A stretch of DNA of 26,167 bases from positions 1 to 26,167 of the forward strand of contig DASVGQ010000018.1 in assembly GCA_036379455.1 (NCBI GenBank), in the 5' to 3' direction. The DNA is from SCRT01 sp036379455. GTDB taxonomy: Bacteria > Pseudomonadota > Gammaproteobacteria > Nevskiales > Nevskiaceae. The notes under the pieces were generated by a model that was not told where the DNA came from, did not search any database, and saw only the letters and a list, made by a program, of their open reading frames with translations. How positions within the stretch are numbered: position 1 is the stretch's first letter; every line of letters begins with the position of its first letter. Below, one piece after another: positions 14,261 to 22,253 of this stretch. Position numbers and translations under genes: made by a program.

Positions 14261-17062
14261 TCAGACCAGACGGCCGTGGCAGTTCTTGTACTTCTTTCCC
14301 GAGCCGCAGGGACACAGCTCGTTGCGGCCGATCTTGCGGTCGGGCCGCACGAAGGTCGATGCCTGCCGGGGCGGGGCCGTCGCCACCGCCACGCCTCCGC
14401 CATCGTCGTCGCCACGGGTTCCTTGCGCGGCGCCGGCCATCGCCGGCGCACGCGCCGGCACGCCGGCCATGGCACCGGCGCCGGCCGCCACGGGTGCGGC
14501 TTCGGCGTGCTGGAACTGCAGCGCGCGCGCCATCTCACGCTGGCGGCGGGCGGCCTCCGTCGCAGCCACTTCCTCCTCGGTCTGCACGCGCACGCGCGAC
14601 AGCGTCGACACCACCTCATGCTTGAAGCGCGACAGCATGTCGTTGAACATGTTGAAACCTTCTCGCTTGTAGGCGTTCTTCGGATCCTGCTGGGCGTAGC
14701 CGCGCAGATGGATGCCCAGCCGCAGGTAGTCCATCGCCGCCAGATGCTCGCGCCAGTAGCTGTCGAGAATCTGCAGCGTGATCGCCTTCTCGAAACGTTC
14801 GAGTACCGATGCGCCCGCCTGCGCCTTCTTCGCGGCGTAGGCATCGGTGATGGCTTTCAGAATCCGGTCGCGCAGCCCGACCTCGGTGAGATCGGCGTCG
14901 TCCTTGAGCCACTGCCGCAGCGGCAGCTCGGCGGCAAAGTCCTTCTTCAGGGCCTCTTCCAGCCCTTCCAGGTTCCAGGACTCCTCGGGAGACTGCTCGG
15001 GCACGTAGACGTTCATGACGCCGTTGATCACGTCCGTGCGGATCTCGTCGATCATCGGCGTAACGCGCTCGGCGCCCATCAGCTCGTTGCGCAGCTCGTA
15101 GATCGCCTTGCGCTGCTCGTTGGAGACGTTGTCGTAATCGAGCAGGTTCTTGCGGATGTCGAAGTTGTGGCCTTCAACCTTCTCCTGCGCGGTCTCGATG
15201 GAGCGTGTAACCAGGCGATGCTCCAGCGCCTCGCCCTCCTTCATGCCGAGCTTGAGCAGCATCTTGCGCATGGACGGCGGCGTGAAGATGCGCATCAGGT
15301 CGTCGTCGAGGGACAGGTAGAAGCGCGACGCGCCCGGGTCGCCCTGACGGCCGGCGCGACCGCGCAGCTGATTGTCGATGCGCCGCGACTCGTGGCGCTC
15401 CGACCCGACCACATACAGCCCGCCGAGCGCGACGGCCTGCTCGTGGCGCTTCTGCCAGTCGGCCTTCGCCGCCTCGCGCGCCGCCGCATCGTCCTCCGGG
15501 ATCTTCGCAAGGTCGGCGTCGAGGCTGCCCCCCAGCACGATGTCGGTGCCGCGGCCGGCCATGTTCGTGGCGATGGTCACGGAACCCGGTCGGCCCGCCT
15601 GCGCGATGATCTCCGCCTCGCGCTCGTGCTGCTTGGCGTTGAGCACCTCGTGCGCGATGTTGCGCTTGTTGAGCAACGCGTCGAGCTTTTCGGAGGTCTC
15701 GATCGTTGCCGTGCCGACGAGTATCGGCTGGCCGCGCTTGTGCGCTTCCTCGACGTCGTCCGTGACCGCCTTGAACTTCTCCGGCTCGGTCATGTAGATG
15801 AGGTCGGGCCGATCGTCGCGGATCATCGGCTTGTTGGTCGGAATCACCGACACCTCGAGGCCGTAGATCTCCTGGAACTCCTTGGCTTCCGTCGCTGCGG
15901 TGCCGGTCATGCCGGAGAGCTTGTTGTAGAGCCGGAAATAGTTCTGGAAGGTGATGGACGCCAGCGTCTGGTTCTCCTGCTGGATGCGCACGCCCTCCTT
16001 GGCTTCCACCGCCTGGTGCAGGCCGTCCGACCAGCGCCGGCCGACCATCACGCGCCCGGTGAATTCATCGACGATGAAAACCTCCCCGTTGCGCACCAGA
16101 TAGTCGGCGTTGCGGTGATAGATGTTGTGCGCGCGCAGCAGTGCGTTGAGATGGTGCAGGATCTGCACCTTGCCGGGCTCGTAGAGGCTCTCGTCCTCCT
16201 CCAGCAGGCCCATCTCGCGCAGCATGCCCTCGACCTTCTCGTGCCCGTCCTCGGTGAGGTAGACCTGCTTCTGCTTCTCGTCGACGCTGAAGTCGCCCGG
16301 CCCGTCCTCCTCCTTCTGGCGCACCAGCTTCGGGACCAGCTTGTTGAGCCGCACGTAGAGCTCGGTGTCGTCGTCCGTCGGTCCGCTGATGATCAGCGGC
16401 GTGCGAGCTTCATCGATGAGGATCGAATCGACTTCGTCCACCACCGCGTAGTTGAGCGGCCGCTGGACCTTGTCGCCGAGCTCGAAGGCCATGTTGTCAC
16501 GCAGATAGTCGAAGCCGAGCTCGTTGTTCGTCGCATAGGTGATATCCGCGGCGTAGGCGGCACGCTTGTCCTCCTGCGGCTGGCCTGAGAGCACGACGCC
16601 GACGTTGAGGCCGAGGAACCGGTGCACCTGCCCCATCCACTCCGCGTCGCGTCGCGCCAGATAGTCGTTGACCGTCACGACGTGCACACCCTTGCCTGGC
16701 AGCGCGTTGAGATAGCAGGGCAGGGTCGCGACCAGCGTCTTGCCCTCGCCGGTGCGCATCTCCGCGATACGCCCCTCGTCAAGGATCGCGCCGCCGATGA
16801 TCTGCACGTCGAAATGGCGCATGCCGAGCACCCGCTTCGACGCCTCCCGCACGACCGCGAAAGCCTCCGCCCGCAGCGCCTCGAGTTCTTCGCCCTGCGC
16901 CAACCGCTGGCGGAAACGCGCCGTCTGGGCAGCGAGCTCCGCGTCGTTCATCGCCTCGTAACGAGGTTCCAGCGCGTTGACTTTCGAGACAAAACCCCGC
17001 AGCCGTCGGACGTGGCGCCGATTGCGGCTGCTGAGGATGCGATTCAGCACATTTTGCGGCAT
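14261..17062 (-). CDS. secA: Preprotein translocase ATPase SecA
   Basis: This 933-residue motor drives preproteins through SecYEG. The ATG at 17062 gives MPQNVLNRILSSRNRR, matching the amphipathic SecA N-terminus. Walker A is MRTGEGKT (102-109). The Walker B D209-E210 (VVDEVD) and TNNELGFDYLRDN (178-190) follow, and NMAGRGTDI marks the second nucleotide-binding domain. The C-terminus ends with the zinc-binding tail CPCGSGKKYKNCH (C917, C919, C928, H929), which binds SecB and ribosomes. The protein is about 30 residues longer than the E. coli one (901), mainly in an Ala/Gly/Pro-rich linker before the zinc tail. It lies downstream of the M23 gene with a 127-nt gap. That gap contains a stem-loop but no SecM-like gene with a recognisable arrest motif. 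Confidence 0.98.
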   Translation of the reverse strand: MPQNVLNRILSSRNRRHVRRLRGFVSKVNALEPRYEAMNDAELAAQTARFRQRLAQGEELEALRAEAFAVVREASKRVLGMRHFDVQIIGGAILDEGRIAEMRTGEGKTLVATLPCYLNALPGKGVHVVTVNDYLARRDAEWMGQVHRFLGLNVGVVLSGQPQEDKRAAYAADITYATNNELGFDYLRDNMAFELGDKVQRPLNYAVVDEVDSILIDEARTPLIISGPTDDDTELYVRLNKLVPKLVRQKEEDGPGDFSVDEKQKQVYLTEDGHEKVEGMLREMGLLEEDESLYEPGKVQILHHLNALLRAHNIYHRNADYLVRNGEVFIVDEFTGRVMVGRRWSDGLHQAVEAKEGVRIQQENQTLASITFQNYFRLYNKLSGMTGTAATEAKEFQEIYGLEVSVIPTNKPMIRDDRPDLIYMTEPEKFKAVTDDVEEAHKRGQPILVGTATIETSEKLDALLNKRNIAHEVLNAKQHEREAEIIAQAGRPGSVTIATNMAGRGTDIVLGGSLDADLAKIPEDDAAAREAAKADWQKRHEQAVALGGLYVVGSERHESRRIDNQLRGRAGRQGDPGASRFYLSLDDDLMRIFTPPSMRKMLLKLGMKEGEALEHRLVTRSIETAQEKVEGHNFDIRKNLLDYDNVSNEQRKAIYELRNELMGAERVTPMIDEIRTDVINGVMNVYVPEQSPEESWNLEGLEEALKKDFAAELPLRQWLKDDADLTEVGLRDRILKAITDAYAAKKAQAGASVLERFEKAITLQILDSYWREHLAAMDYLRLGIHLRGYAQQDPKNAYKREGFNMFNDMLSRFKHEVVSTLSRVRVQTEEEVAATEAARRQREMARALQFQHAEAAPVAAGAGAMAGVPARAPAMAGAAQGTRGDDDGGGVAVATAPPRQASTFVRPDRKIGRNELCPCGSGKKYKNCHGRLV

Positions 17063-17126
17063 GGGATTCGATGGAAATGAATCAAGCTGCGCGCCCGCGA
17101 TTGCAGGTACGCAAAAAAACCCGTGA

Positions 17127-17132
17127 ATTATG
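17127..17132 (-). promoter_or_regulatory. -10-like box upstream of secA
   Basis: The minus strand reads CATAAT, 64 nt before the secA ATG and just after the stem-loop at 17140-17167. No TTGACA-like -35 is found at the usual spacing, so this is a weak candidate. Confidence 0.25.
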
Positions 17133-17139
17133 CATCACC

Positions 17140-17167
17140 TCACGCGCGCAGACCGCGGCGCGCGTGA
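17140..17167 (-). terminator. Perfect 10-bp stem-loop between the M23 gene and secA
   Basis: TCACGCGCGC (17140-17149) and GCGCGCGTGA (17158-17167) are perfect inverted repeats around an 8-nt loop. The structure lies 22 nt after the M23 stop and 77 nt before secA. On the minus strand a run of seven T (17113-17119) follows, but 20 nt further on, so it is not a classic terminator. It may end most M23 transcripts or form part of the secA leader. Confidence 0.4.
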
Positions 17168-17189
17168 CGCGCAGAGCACCATTGAGCGT

Positions 17190-18146
17190 CTATCGGGCGG
17201 CCTGCAGGAAACGCAGCGGGTTCACCGGACGCTCGTCGATCCGTACTTCGAAGTGGCTGTGCGGGCCGGTCGAACGGCCGGTACTGCCTTCCAGCGCGAT
17301 GCTCTGGCCCCGCAGCACCTTCTGGCCGACGTGCACTAGGATCTTCTGGTTGTGGCCGTAGAGCGTCTCGACCCCGTTGCCGTGATTGATGCGCACGAGC
17401 TCGCCGTAGCCGTTCACGGCGCCGGCCTCGACCACGATGCCGGCCGCCACCGCGCGCACCGTTCCGCCGTCCGGCCCCGCGATATCGATGCCCGAATGAA
17501 AGCTGCGGTGCCCGGTGAACGGATCCGTGCGGGAACCGAAGCTTGACGAGATATAGCCGTGGTCCACCGGCCAGCCCTCGGGCTGGGTTTCCTTGCGCAG
17601 CTTGCTGGTCCGCAGAATGTCCTCCAGCACGGTGAATTCGCGCTGCCGCTCCGCCAGCTGGGCCTGCAGTCGGTCGAGCGCATCCATCCCGTCGACGCGC
17701 AGCTCCGGCGCATCGGAGGCGCCCAGATCCGGACCGCCCACGGCCGGCGGCTGATCGAAACGGAACTCCGCCGCGTCGATGTGGGCAACCTCGACCATCC
17801 GTTGTGCCGCGGCGTTGAGCCGCATGACGTCGGCCTGCAGCTGCGCCAGGCGACGTGCCAGCGCGTTGACGTTCTCCTCCGCGCCAGCCTTCGCCCGCTC
17901 CAGCTCGCCTTGCTGTCCGGCTACCTGTGTCTGCATGGAATGCAGCGCGCTGATCAGTCCGCGCGCTTCCGCCGTCGTCGGCCGGCCTCGATCCGGCGCA
18001 TGCTCGGGCCCTGCCAGCCAGTAGCCGGCGCCCAGCAAGGTCGCAGCCAGCAACAGCACGCACGCGCCGCCGAGCGCGAGATGCCATCGCGTCTGACGCA
18101 GGCGCCAGGACTTCCCGCTGCTAGGATTGACGAGGATGATGTCCAC
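17190..18146 (-). CDS. M23-family metallopeptidase with N-terminal membrane anchor and coiled coil (LytM-like)
   Basis: The 318-residue protein has a basic N-terminus and one membrane segment at about 23-44. A predicted coiled coil runs over about 60-120 and again about 155-180, and the peptidase domain spans about 190-315. Zinc ligands are H217 and D221 in FHSGIDIAG and H298 in PHSHFE; H265 (LYGH) and H296 are the other active-site histidines. All are present, so it should be an active endopeptidase that cuts peptidoglycan cross-bridges in the periplasm rather than a degenerate EnvC/NlpD-type activator. The start is GTG at 18146 with GAGG about 10 nt upstream; MDIILVNPSS fits the family N-terminus. 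An M23 gene between lpxC/dciA and secA is a familiar gammaproteobacterial arrangement. Its 5' end overlaps that of dciA on the other strand. Confidence 0.9.
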   Translation of the reverse strand: MDIILVNPSSGKSWRLRQTRWHLALGGACVLLLAATLLGAGYWLAGPEHAPDRGRPTTAEARGLISALHSMQTQVAGQQGELERAKAGAEENVNALARRLAQLQADVMRLNAAAQRMVEVAHIDAAEFRFDQPPAVGGPDLGASDAPELRVDGMDALDRLQAQLAERQREFTVLEDILRTSKLRKETQPEGWPVDHGYISSSFGSRTDPFTGHRSFHSGIDIAGPDGGTVRAVAAGIVVEAGAVNGYGELVRINHGNGVETLYGHNQKILVHVGQKVLRGQSIALEGSTGRSTGPHSHFEVRIDERPVNPLRFLQAAR

Positions 18147-18525
18147 GCGCCGCGAGCCTCAGGCAGGAAACACGGAGGGGCCGGTCGACCCCGTCCGCTC
18201 CGTCGGCGACGTCATCGCGCGGCGCGGGTTTCCTGCCGGCGAGCTGCTCGCGCAGGCTGCACACATGCATCGATACCAGCGGGCGCTGCGCGATTGGGCC
18301 GCGACGAGCGGCGGCGTCGCCCCGAACCGCGTCGTCATCCGCGGCAGCACAGCGACCGTCTATGTCGACAGTGCGGCTGCCGCAACGATCCTGCGCTATC
18401 AGGCAAACGAGCTCCTCCACTTTCTCCGGCAGCGCTGCGACAGCGCCTGCGTGCGGCTCATTGTCCGGATCGGCGCCGCGCCGCGCGAGCCGCGCGACGG
18501 GGGCCGTCAGGCCGGCAGTCTATAG
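18136..18525 (+). CDS. dciA: DciA-like DUF721 protein (replicative helicase loader family)
   Basis: This 129-residue basic protein matches the DUF721 layout. A helix at about 30-53 (GELLAQAAHMHRYQRALRDW) is followed by VVIRGSTATVYVDSAAAAT (66-84), the strand-turn core, then a helix LRYQANELLHFLRQ (86-99) and a final strand. DciA proteins load or recruit DnaB where no DnaC is present. Start choice: TTG 18127, ATG 18136 and ATG 18139 are in frame. AGGA at 18123-18126 lies 9 nt before ATG 18136, which I prefer. It is the only plus-strand gene in this block and its start lies within the M23 coding region on the other strand. The sequence is diverged from typical DciA, so the family call is likely but not certain. 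Confidence 0.78.
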   Translation: MMSTRREPQAGNTEGPVDPVRSVGDVIARRGFPAGELLAQAAHMHRYQRALRDWAATSGGVAPNRVVIRGSTATVYVDSAAAATILRYQANELLHFLRQRCDSACVRLIVRIGAAPREPRDGGRQAGSL

Positions 18526-18640
18526 AGACGCTTCCGCGCCCTGCAAGCGCCGTTCCGCATCGGCCGCAGGGACGCCGCCATCGGCTCGTCCACGGCTGGA
18601 AACGCTATCGCAGCGCGGCTTGGCGCTTGGCCTACCGCCT

Positions 18641-18655
18641 CGCGCGTGGCGCGCG
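18641..18655. terminator. Short GC hairpin between convergent dciA and lpxC
   Basis: CGCGCG-TGG-CGCGCG is a perfect 6-bp stem just beyond the lpxC stop. No T-run is present. It could be a shared 3'-end structure, but CG repeats make chance likely. Confidence 0.22.
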
Positions 18656-18658
18656 CGC

Positions 18659-19570
18659 CTATGCCCGCTGCAGCGACTCCTGCGCAGCCAGCACCGCTCG
18701 ACGCCCCGCGTCGAACACGACGATCTCCGAGGCGCTGCGGTCGGCGAGCACCGCCCTGACCAGCCGGTTGTTCAACGCGTGTCCTGACTTGTACGCGCTG
18801 TAACCCGCCAACAAGGGGTAGCCGAGCAGATACAGATCCCCCACGGCGTCGAGAATCTTGTGGCGTACGAACTCGTCGGAATAACGCAGCCCGTCCCGGT
18901 TGAGGACTCGGTAGTCGTCCACCGCCACGGCGTTGTCGAGCGAAGCCCCGAGCGCAAGGTGATGTGCGCGCAGCTGCTCGAACTCACCGATGAAACCGAA
19001 GGTACGGGCGCGGCTGACTTCGCGGATGTAATTCGCGGTCGAGAACTCCAGCGACGCCGTCTGCGCGCTGGCGCGCACCACCGGGTGATCGAAGTCGATG
19101 GAGAAACTCAGCCGGAAGCCGTCGCAGGGCTCGAGCCGTGCCCACTTGTCACCGTCCGATACCTGCACCGGCTGGCGCAGGCGCGCGAAGCGCCGCGGCG
19201 CCGCCTGCTCGCGAATGCCGGCCGCCTGCAACAGGTAGACGAACGGCGCGGCCGACCCATCCATGATCGGCACTTCGGGCGCGGACAGCTCGACGATGCA
19301 GTTGTCGATGCCGACGCCGCACAGCGCCGACAGCAGATGCTCCACGGTGCCGATCTTGACGCCGTCGAGCTCCAGCCCGCTGCTGAGCGTGGTATCGGCC
19401 ACCAGCCGCGCCTGCGCGGGAACCTCCCGGACCGGATCCAGATCGACTCGCCGGAACACGATCCCCGTATCCGGCGCAGCGGGTAGCAGCGACATGTAGA
19501 CGCTGCCCCCGCTGTGCAGCCCGATGCCGCGCGCACGCGTTGGTACGCGCAATGTGCGTTGACTGATCAT
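18659..19570 (-). CDS. lpxC: UDP-3-O-acyl-N-acetylglucosamine deacetylase LpxC
   Basis: This 303-residue zinc enzyme catalyses the committed step of lipid A synthesis in the cytoplasm. The ATG at 19570 gives MISQRTLRVPTRARGIGLHSG, matching the E. coli start; the open frame extends 28 residues upstream without family similarity. Zinc ligands are H78 (GTVEHLLSAL), H237 and D241 (VRHKILDAVGD). H264 (KSGHALNN) is the catalytic histidine and E77 the general base. Positions are one below E. coli numbering. The C-terminus ends AVLAAQESLQRA, so the AVLA that is terminal in the FtsH degron of E. coli LpxC is internal here. It lies 167 nt after ftsZ, leaving room for its own promoter, though I find no good one. 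Confidence 0.97.
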   Translation of the reverse strand: MISQRTLRVPTRARGIGLHSGGSVYMSLLPAAPDTGIVFRRVDLDPVREVPAQARLVADTTLSSGLELDGVKIGTVEHLLSALCGVGIDNCIVELSAPEVPIMDGSAAPFVYLLQAAGIREQAAPRRFARLRQPVQVSDGDKWARLEPCDGFRLSFSIDFDHPVVRASAQTASLEFSTANYIREVSRARTFGFIGEFEQLRAHHLALGASLDNAVAVDDYRVLNRDGLRYSDEFVRHKILDAVGDLYLLGYPLLAGYSAYKSGHALNNRLVRAVLADRSASEIVVFDAGRRAVLAAQESLQRA

Positions 19571-19737
19571 CGTCGAGTGCGTTTCACGTTTCGAGCGGCG
19601 GGCTGACTCGCGTAGCAGAAGCGCCGCTGATTTCACGGACGCATCGCCTTGCATAACAGCCGCTACACCCTGCCGCCGTCGCGCTCTCCTGGTTGAAGAG
19701 TGGTGTTGTTGTCTGCGTCACACTTCGTACTGCATGA

Positions 19738-20955
19738 TCAGTCGGCCTGTTCACGCAGAAACGCAGGAATGTCAAGTATATCCTGATCCAGCGCGAGCGC
19801 TCCACTGGCGCGCCGCGGCCGTTGCGGCCGCGAGACCGCCGGTGCCGCCGCGACCGGCGCCGTGCGCGACTCCTTCATGCCATTGGCCCACAGGCGCGTC
19901 ACGACCGGCCGGTGCTCGGCCGCCGCTTCGACCGCGGAGACCATCTCCGGTGCCGCACCCGCCGAGGTGACGATGCCGCCGTCAAGACCCGTCGCGACCA
20001 CGGTCACGCGCAGCTCGCCGTTGAGGCTCGGATCAAAGCTGGTGCCCGACTTCATCTCCGCTTCGTCCGAGGCGATCTCGAAGATGCGGTTGTTGATCAG
20101 CTCCAGCTCGTCGAGGGTCAGCGTGTCGTCGCAGGTGATGTTGACGAGGATGCCGCGGGCACCGGTCAGCTCCAGATCGTCCAGCAGCGGGCTCGCTAGG
20201 GCCGCTTCGACCGCCTTCTGCGCGCGGTCCTCACCCTGCGCCGAACCCAGGCCCATCATCGCCATGCCGCGGTTGGACATGACGGTCTTCACGTCAGCGA
20301 AGTCGACGTTGATCATGCCCGGCCGCGTGATCAGGTCGGAGATGCCCTGCACGGCGTTCTGCAGCACGTCGTTGGCGGCCTTGAAGCCGTTGAGCAACGT
20401 GACGCTACCGCCCAGCACCAGCCGCAGCTTCTCGTTGGGGATGACGATCAGTGAATCGACGCGCTGCTGCAGCTCCTTGATGCCCTCGATCGCCACGCGC
20501 ATGCGCTTCTTGCCTTCATGTGGGAACGGCTTGGTGACCACCGCCACCGTCAGGATTCCGAGTTCCTGGGCGATCTCCGCGATGACCGGCGCCGCGCCGG
20601 TTCCGGTCCCGCCGCCCATGCCGGCCGTGATGAACAGGAGGTCGGTGTTCTCCAGCATCTCGTGGATGCGGTCCTTGTCCTCCTCGGCGGCTTCGCGGCC
20701 GACCTTGGGGTTGGAGCCGGCGCCGAGCCCGCGCGTGACGGCGGCTCCCATCTGCAGCTGCATCACCGGCACGCACTTCTCCAAGTGGTCCCGGTCGGTG
20801 TTCGCGCAGATGAATTCCACGCCCTGGATCTCCGCCTGGGCCATCTGGTTGACGGTGTTGCAGCCACCGCCCCCCACGCCGATCACGCGGATCACCGCAC
20901 GCTTGTATTGGCCGTCGACGATCTCGAAAGTCTCGGGCACCACGTCATTGCTCAT
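19738..20955 (-). CDS. ftsZ: Cell division GTPase FtsZ
   Basis: This 405-residue tubulin homologue forms the Z ring at midcell. The ATG at 20955 has an AGGAGG 6 nt upstream (20962-20967), the best ribosome site in the window. The glycine-rich GTP loop GGGTGTG is at 114-120 and the T7 catalytic loop NVDFADV at 216-222. The nucleotide-binding N-terminus is RVIGVGGGGCN (23-33). The variable linker ends in LDQDILDIPAFLREQAD, the C-terminal peptide that binds FtsA and ZipA; E. coli has DYLDIPAFLRKQAD. The linker is short to moderate and Ala/Pro-rich. It follows ftsA by 50 nt and its own strong ribosome site fits the high FtsZ dose needed. Confidence 0.98.
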   Translation of the reverse strand: MSNDVVPETFEIVDGQYKRAVIRVIGVGGGGCNTVNQMAQAEIQGVEFICANTDRDHLEKCVPVMQLQMGAAVTRGLGAGSNPKVGREAAEEDKDRIHEMLENTDLLFITAGMGGGTGTGAAPVIAEIAQELGILTVAVVTKPFPHEGKKRMRVAIEGIKELQQRVDSLIVIPNEKLRLVLGGSVTLLNGFKAANDVLQNAVQGISDLITRPGMINVDFADVKTVMSNRGMAMMGLGSAQGEDRAQKAVEAALASPLLDDLELTGARGILVNITCDDTLTLDELELINNRIFEIASDEAEMKSGTSFDPSLNGELRVTVVATGLDGGIVTSAGAAPEMVSAVEAAAEHRPVVTRLWANGMKESRTAPVAAAPAVSRPQRPRRASGALALDQDILDIPAFLREQAD

Positions 20956-20961
20956 TGCCTG

Positions 20962-20967
20962 CCTCCT
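20962..20967 (-). promoter_or_regulatory. ftsZ ribosome binding site
   Basis: The minus strand reads AGGAGG, 6 nt before the ftsZ ATG. It settles the start within a much longer open frame that continues through ftsA. Confidence 0.75.
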
Positions 20968-21005
20968 GCGTCCTGGGTTGTCACACGTTCCGCCTGCGCG
21001 GATTC

Positions 21006-22253
21006 CTACAAGTGCCCTGCGATCCATTGGCGTGTGCGGCCCATCCAGCGCTGCACACCACCGCTTGCGCCGCCCACCCGGCGCCCCCCCTCCTGAGGCT
21101 GCTGTTCGAGGGCAAACAGCAGCAGCCCCTCGCCCGTCGCCAGCGACGGGTCGTCCTTCATGCCTTCGGGTCCGTCGACCCGCAGCGAAGTCCCGACCCG
21201 CACCGGCAGCTCGAAGACTTCCTCGGCCAGCTCCACCAGCCCGCGCGTGCGCGCGACGCCGCCGGTGAGAACCACCCCGCCCGCCACCAGCCGATAGGCG
21301 TCGGCGCGATACAGCTCCTCGCGCACGTAGCGCAGCATCTCGACCAGGCGCGGGCGCATCACCTCGGCCAACATCTGGCGCGACACCGTCCGGCGGGCCG
21401 TGTCGCTGCCGCCCGGCAGGTCGAGGTCGTCGACCGCGGCGTCGCTGGCGTCGCAGCGCGTGCAGCCGTGCTCCTTCTTCAGTACCTCGGCGTGATGCGT
21501 GGGCGTGCGGAAGGCGACGGCGATGTCGTTCGTGACCTGGTCTCCGCCGATCGGCAGCACCGCCGTGTGGCGCACCGCGCCGTCGTGGTACACGGCGATG
21601 TCGGAGGTCCCGGCGCCGATGTCGACGACGCACACACCGAGCTCGCGCTCGTCGCGCTGCAACACGGCCTCGGCGCTGGCGAGCGGCGCCAGCACCAGCT
21701 TCTCGGCCACCAGCCCGCAGCGCTCCACGCAGCGGCGCAGGTCCTGGGCGGGCGACAGCGCGCCGGTGACGATGTGCACCTTGGCCTCGAGGCGCACCGC
21801 GCGGATGCCGGCGGGCTCATGGATCCCGCCCTGGCCGTCCACCACGAACTCCTGCTCCAGCACGTGCAGGATTTCCCGGTCGGCGGGAATCGCGACGGTC
21901 TGCGCGACGTCGATTACGTCCAGCACGTCGTTGCGCGACACCTCACCCCGACGGATCGGCAGCACGCCGAGGGAGTCGCGGCTGCGGATATGGCTGCCGG
22001 TGATGCTGACGTGCGCGGAACGCACGTGGCAGTTGGCCATCAGCTCGGCGGCCTCGACCGCGGCGCGGATCGCCTCGACGGTCGCCTCGACGTTGACGAC
22101 GACGCCGCGCTTGAGCCCGCCCGCGCAGGGCTTCTGCCCCAGCCCGAGCACGCGGACCGTGCCCTCCTGCTGCGCCTCGCCGATCAGCGCGGCCACCTTG
22201 GCCGTTCCGATGTCGATGCCGACAAAGTATTCCGTGCGCGGGCGTGTGCTCAT
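21006..22253 (-). CDS. ftsA: Cell division protein FtsA
   Basis: This 415-residue actin-like ATPase tethers FtsZ to the membrane and recruits later divisome proteins. Phosphate-1 motif FVGIDIGTAKV (10-20), phosphate-2 VDIGAGTSD (210-218) and the adenosine motif GGVVLTGG (325-332) are all present. The family's SHS2/1C subdomain is at about 85-165. The last 18 residues (VQRWMGRTRQWIAGHL end) form the amphipathic membrane-targeting helix. A C-x2-C pair (C264, C267) in HGCTRCDAS lies where E. coli has a single cysteine, probably without metal. The ATG at 22253 has GGAGGA 4 nt upstream and overlaps the ftsQ stop (ATGA), so translation is coupled. Length matches the 420 residues of E. coli FtsA. 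Confidence 0.97.
   Translation of the reverse strand: MSTRPRTEYFVGIDIGTAKVAALIGEAQQEGTVRVLGLGQKPCAGGLKRGVVVNVEATVEAIRAAVEAAELMANCHVRSAHVSITGSHIRSRDSLGVLPIRRGEVSRNDVLDVIDVAQTVAIPADREILHVLEQEFVVDGQGGIHEPAGIRAVRLEAKVHIVTGALSPAQDLRRCVERCGLVAEKLVLAPLASAEAVLQRDERELGVCVVDIGAGTSDIAVYHDGAVRHTAVLPIGGDQVTNDIAVAFRTPTHHAEVLKKEHGCTRCDASDAAVDDLDLPGGSDTARRTVSRQMLAEVMRPRLVEMLRYVREELYRADAYRLVAGGVVLTGGVARTRGLVELAEEVFELPVRVGTSLRVDGPEGMKDDPSLATGEGLLLFALEQQPQEGGRRVGGASGGVQRWMGRTRQWIAGHL

Noticed and set aside
14276..16588. 770-codon plus-strand frame inside secA
   Set aside because: It is the antisense of secA, with an L/V/H/D-rich product and no motif.
17130..17180. Fifteen-codon minus-strand ORF (starting MVLCASRAPRS) before secA as a SecM-like arrest peptide
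   Set aside because: It is far too short, has no signal sequence and no arrest motif; it simply reads through the stem-loop arms.
19738..21633. ftsZ extended upstream to a 631-residue protein
   Set aside because: The added part is an off-frame reading of ftsA; the AGGAGG and ATG at 20955 fix the true start.
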